Shown here in pieces: positions 60,755-64,000 of a DNA stretch of 64,000 bases; position 1 is the stretch's first letter; each line of letters starts with the position of its first letter. The position numbers were made by a program, and so were the translations under genes. The stretch is from PHAA01 sp034927445. GTDB taxonomy: Bacteria; Bacillota; Syntrophomonadia; Syntrophomonadales; Syntrophomonadaceae. Under the pieces are notes generated by a model that saw only the letters and a program-made list of their open reading frames with translations, was not told where the DNA came from and did no database searches. The stretch is taken from positions 7,126-71,125 of the forward strand of contig JAYFPZ010000042.1 of the NCBI GenBank assembly GCA_034927445.1, in the 5' to 3' direction.

Positions 60755-63538
60755 TTATCCCTCCAGTTTCTCTACCACCCCGGCGCACCGCCCGCAAAGG
60801 GTGGGATGCTGGTGATCCCGGCCCACTGAAAGGTCGATTATCCAGCAGCGTTCACATTTGTCACCGTCGGCAGCCTGTACCTTGACCCAAACCCCGTCCA
60901 CTTCTTCCAGGGCAATGGCATCGGCTTCACGCTGATCAGCCCCGGCCAGTTCAACCTTGGATACAATCAAAAGTTTATCCAGCTGAGGGGCGTTCCGCAG
61001 CAGCGGCAGCCACTCGGCATCGGCATAGATGTTGACCCGGGCCCCCAGGGAATGGCCGATAACCTTCTTGGCCCGGGCTTCTTCCAGAGCTTTGGTAACT
61101 ACTTCCCGCAGGGACAGTATTTTATCCATTCTGGCTTCCAGGGCGTCATCAATATACTGGTCATTGGTCCCGGGCCAGTTGAGCAGCTGTACACTGACCG
61201 GCTGTCCCGCTTTCTTGATATATCCCCAGATTTCCTCGCTGGTGAAGGCCAGGATGGGGGACAGCATCGCTACCAGCTGGTTGATTATCTGGTACAGTAC
61301 GGTCTGAGCGGCTCTTCTCTCCCGGTCGTTGGCATCGTTGCAATAGAGTTTGTCTTTCAGCACATCAAAGTAGATGTTGCTGAGATCGACCGTACAGAAG
61401 TTATGCACCGCATGGAATACCACATGAAACTCAAAATCGGCAAAGGCTTTGGTCACCCGGCGGATAAGTTTGTCCAGCTTCAGCAAAGCCCATTTATCCA
61501 ATTCCGTAAGCTCATCATAAGCCAGGGCGTCCTTCTCCGGATCAAAATCAAAGATATTGCCCAAAATGAAACGGCAGGTGTTTCTTATTTTCCGGTAGGC
61601 TTCACTGGACTGCTTGATAATGTTTTTGGAAACGCTGATATCATTGCGATAATCCGCCGAAGCTACCCAGAGCCTCAATATGTCCGCTCCCAGCTCATTG
61701 ATCATGGCCAGCGGATCTACTACATTCCCCAGTGATTTGGACATTTTATAGCCTTTTTCATCTACGATGAAACCGTGGGTCAGCACCTGTTTGTAAGGGG
61801 CAATCCCACGCATGGCTACCGAAGTCGACAGGGATGAGTTGAACCAGCCCCGGTGCTGGTCGCTGCCCTCTAGATAGAGGTCGGCCGGCCAGCGCAAATC
61901 AGGATGGTTTTCCAGCACCGCTATGTGGCTGGAGCCGGAATCGAACCATACGTCCATGATATCGGTTTCCTTGGTAAATTCCGAACCGCCGCAGGCCGGG
62001 CATTTAAACCCTGCGGGCAGCAATTCCTTGGCCTCACTGGCAAACCATAGGTCAGAGCCGTGTTGGCTGAACAGCTGGCTGATATGCTCGATGGTCTCCG
62101 GGTTGATGATGGTCTCACCGCAGGTTGAGCAATAGAATATGGGAATCGGCACTCCCCAGGTGCGCTGGCGGGAAATACACCAGTCACCACGGTCCCGTAC
62201 CATATTGTAAATGCGTTCCCGGCCCCAGGATGGTATCCATTCCACGCTGTCGATAGCTGCCAGGGCCTGTTCGCGGAAGCCGTCGATGGAGGCAAACCAC
62301 TGGTCGGTAGCCCGGTAGACTATGGGATTTTTACATCTCCAGCAATGGGGGTACTGATGGGAGTAGTTGGCGGCCTTGAGCAACATTCCCTGGCTCTCCA
62401 ACTCTGCAATAATATTCTTGTTTGCCCCATGTACATAAAGACCCGCAAACTTGCCGGCTTCATCGGTGAAACGGCCCCGGTCGTCTACCGGCGATAAAAC
62501 CGCAAGTCCGTATTCTTTGCCTACATAAAAGTCGTCTTCACCATGACCGGGAGCGGTATGTACACAGCCGGTCCCGGCATCCAGGGTGACATGCTCGCCC
62601 AGAATCACCAGGGAGTCCCGGTCGATAAAGGGATGGCGGCATAAAGCCCGTTCGAGCTGTTTACCTTTGAATTCCTTCACAATCTTGTACTGGCTCCACC
62701 CCAGTTCCTCCGTAACTTTATCCAGCAGCCCCTTGGCCAGAACATATTGTTCGCCGTTTACTTCCAGCAATACATAATCATAATCAGGATGCAGACTGAT
62801 ACCGGTGTTGGCCGGGAGGGTCCAGGGGGTAGTGGTCCATATGACCACGAAGGAGTTCTCCGGCACCACGCCCTTGCCGTCTTTAACCGGGAATTTGACA
62901 TATATGGAAGGTGATACTTTATCATTGTATTCAATTTCAGCTTCGGCCAGGGCGGTCTCGCAGTCCGCACACCAGTACACCGGCTTCAGCCCTTTGTATA
63001 TGTAGCCTTTGTTGGCCATGTTGCCGAATACCTTGATCTGGCTGCCCTCAAACTCAGGCTTGAGGGTCAGGTAAGGCCGGTCCCAGTCTCCTCTGACCCC
63101 GAGGCGCTGGAACTGTTCTTTTTGAATTTCCACATATTTTAGCGCATAGTCACGGCAATAATGCCTGAATTGCATGATATCGGTTTTATGGCGGTCAATG
63201 CCCATATGCTTGATGGCCTGCTGTTCAATGGGCAGGCCATGGGTATCCCACCCCGGAACATAAGGAGAATCCAGGCCTAGCATGGATTTCTGTTTGACAA
63301 TAATGTCTTTTAACACTTTGTTCAAGGTATGACCCAGATGAATATCCCCATTGGCATAGGGAGGCCCGTCATGCAGTATGAATTTTTCCTGGCCCCGGTT
63401 TTTATCCTGAATCTGCCGGTAGACATCAATGTCCTGCCAGTATTTAAGGATTTCCGGCTCCCGGCTGGGAAGATTAGCCCTCATCGGGAAATCGGTCTGC
63501 GGCAGATTCAGGGTTCCATCGTATTTTCCTTTGGCCAT
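60755..63538 (-). CDS. ileS: Isoleucyl-tRNA synthetase
   Basis: 927 aa class I aminoacyl-tRNA synthetase that charges tRNA-Ile. HIGH-type motif PPYANGDIHLGHTLNK, editing-domain segment GTGCVHTAPGHGEDDF, KMSKS in GYKMSKSLGN, and a C-terminal zinc site CERCW ... CGRC. ATG 63536-63538 has AAGGTGG 8 nt upstream. No T-box was found in front of it, unlike many Firmicute ileS genes. Confidence 0.97.
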   Translation of the reverse strand: MAKGKYDGTLNLPQTDFPMRANLPSREPEILKYWQDIDVYRQIQDKNRGQEKFILHDGPPYANGDIHLGHTLNKVLKDIIVKQKSMLGLDSPYVPGWDTHGLPIEQQAIKHMGIDRHKTDIMQFRHYCRDYALKYVEIQKEQFQRLGVRGDWDRPYLTLKPEFEGSQIKVFGNMANKGYIYKGLKPVYWCADCETALAEAEIEYNDKVSPSIYVKFPVKDGKGVVPENSFVVIWTTTPWTLPANTGISLHPDYDYVLLEVNGEQYVLAKGLLDKVTEELGWSQYKIVKEFKGKQLERALCRHPFIDRDSLVILGEHVTLDAGTGCVHTAPGHGEDDFYVGKEYGLAVLSPVDDRGRFTDEAGKFAGLYVHGANKNIIAELESQGMLLKAANYSHQYPHCWRCKNPIVYRATDQWFASIDGFREQALAAIDSVEWIPSWGRERIYNMVRDRGDWCISRQRTWGVPIPIFYCSTCGETIINPETIEHISQLFSQHGSDLWFASEAKELLPAGFKCPACGGSEFTKETDIMDVWFDSGSSHIAVLENHPDLRWPADLYLEGSDQHRGWFNSSLSTSVAMRGIAPYKQVLTHGFIVDEKGYKMSKSLGNVVDPLAMINELGADILRLWVASADYRNDISVSKNIIKQSSEAYRKIRNTCRFILGNIFDFDPEKDALAYDELTELDKWALLKLDKLIRRVTKAFADFEFHVVFHAVHNFCTVDLSNIYFDVLKDKLYCNDANDRERRAAQTVLYQIINQLVAMLSPILAFTSEEIWGYIKKAGQPVSVQLLNWPGTNDQYIDDALEARMDKILSLREVVTKALEEARAKKVIGHSLGARVNIYADAEWLPLLRNAPQLDKLLIVSKVELAGADQREADAIALEEVDGVWVKVQAADGDKCERCWIIDLSVGRDHQHPTLCGRCAGVVEKLEG

Positions 63539-63620
63539 TTGCAAAACCACCTTACCAAGTTTATTTATTTATTTTCCCCATAATTAACAAAATACCTCTC
63601 ATCCCCGGAGGACGAAAGGT

Positions 63621-63681
63621 TTTTATCAAACGCCTCCTCAGTGGCAGGTAGTATCCCCGACTGAGGAGGCGTTTGATAAAA
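63621..63681. repeat. 22-bp perfect inverted repeat
   Basis: Arms 63621-63642 and 63660-63681 (core ACGCCTCCTCAGT / ACTGAGGAGGCGT), loop 17 nt. T-runs on both flanks could let it act as a bidirectional terminator, or it is a small repeat element. Confidence 0.65.
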
Positions 63682-63960
63682 CCGCTCGCGGCGTGATGCA
63701 CACAAAACACAAAAGGATGGCGCTGTAGCGCCCGCGTTTGGCGCACAATTCGCACAAGTGCTCATTATTAATTCCTTAAAAACGTAATATATTTTAGCAT
63801 ATAGGCCCTGACAAAACAACTATTGGCAGATAAACAGGGAATGCAAGGGGGCCTTTTTGCGTGACTTTTGCAGCTAAAACAGAATAATGAACACATTAAA
63901 ATACCCTGTGGGCCTAGGCTCGAAGGGATAATTTTTTTGTCAAATTATTGTATATTTTGG

Positions 63961-63989
63961 TTGCGTTTTGTTGAGGTTTGTGGTATGAT
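63961..63989 (+). promoter_or_regulatory. Rightward promoter leaving the window
   Basis: TTGCGT, 17-nt spacer with TGTGG before TATGAT. Should drive a gene beyond 64000. Confidence 0.5.
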
Positions 63990-64000
63990 TTGTATATATT

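Larger units (their letters stand above)
63539..64000. other. Region upstream of ileS to window end
   Basis: No firm gene. A short leftward open frame from ATG near 63765 (starts STCANCAPNAGATAPSFC) has a weak ribosome site and crosses a large hairpin, so I do not call it. The hairpin and a rightward promoter are listed separately. Confidence 0.5.

Noticed and set aside
63565..63765. Small Cys-rich protein (begins STCANCAPNAGA)
   Set aside because: Weak ribosome site and the frame crosses the 22-bp hairpin, which then dictates much of its sequence; left uncalled.
63539..63900. T-box for ileS
   Set aside because: No GGGTGGTACCGCG-type motif on the minus strand upstream of ileS.

Overview
The window looks like chromosomal DNA of an anaerobic, spore-forming Firmicute (class Clostridia; a Syntrophomonas/Peptococcaceae-like relative is my inference, not proven). 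Support comes from an indolepyruvate:ferredoxin oxidoreductase, an EFR1-type flavodoxin/ferredoxin, a YyaC sporulation protease-like gene, a T-box leader, MurT/GatD, DnaD-type primosome genes, strong GGAGG ribosome sites, frequent GTG/TTG starts, and two promoters that fit the forespore sigma-F consensus.

Layout: 1-3543 holds sulfate activation genes (cysN partial, cysD frameshifted) and a GGDEF/HD-GYP membrane protein. 3544-4621 is gene-free with palindromes. 4631-7342 has a kinase/nuclease-like fusion coupled to an atypical hypoxanthine phosphoribosyltransferase, then a trans-sulfuration enzyme. 7608-14839 (minus) carries a decayed Fis-type HTH fragment, iorBA, yyaC, hisC, a small gene, a DnaB-like helicase and a DnaD-like protein, with a DnaA-box cluster just upstream. 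15208-23720 (minus) has a beta-CASP protein, an aminotransferase and Lrp regulator behind a T-box whose specifier reads Ala, an alkaline-phosphatase-like pseudoenzyme, a UbiB kinase, a phasin-like protein and an EFR1 protein. 23946-25447 (plus) has a flavin oxidoreductase-like gene and a DUF4349 lipoprotein.

25464-48856 is one CRISPR-Cas island. An 85-repeat array is transcribed leftward behind a leader. To its right, all on the minus strand, lies one near-continuous operon: a 93-aa protein, CorA-like effector, cmr1, cas10 (no HD domain, GGDD intact), cmr3, cmr4, cmr5, cmr6, then cas8b, cas7, cas5, cas3, cas4, cas1, cas2. This joins a type III-B module to a type I-B module sharing one array and one Cas6. 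Between cas6 and this operon sits the most striking element: a promoter-terminator-bounded mini-CRISPR gene of about 125 nt. Its 21-nt guide matches, over its first 17 nt at the seed end, the DNA of the promoter of the cas operon immediately downstream. This has the architecture of a CreR-type RNA that turns the type I-B Cascade into a repressor of its own operon.

49055-63538 returns to core functions: two paralogous small proteins with identical sigma-F-like promoters, an AIM24/TIGR00266 protein, a prenyl-diphosphate synthase plus YtpB-like terpene synthase pair, a copper-amine-oxidase-N surface protein, gatD and murT split by a long inverted-repeat element, a family 4 glycosyltransferase, small membrane/coiled-coil proteins, a DUF711 protein coupled to an ACT protein, and ileS.
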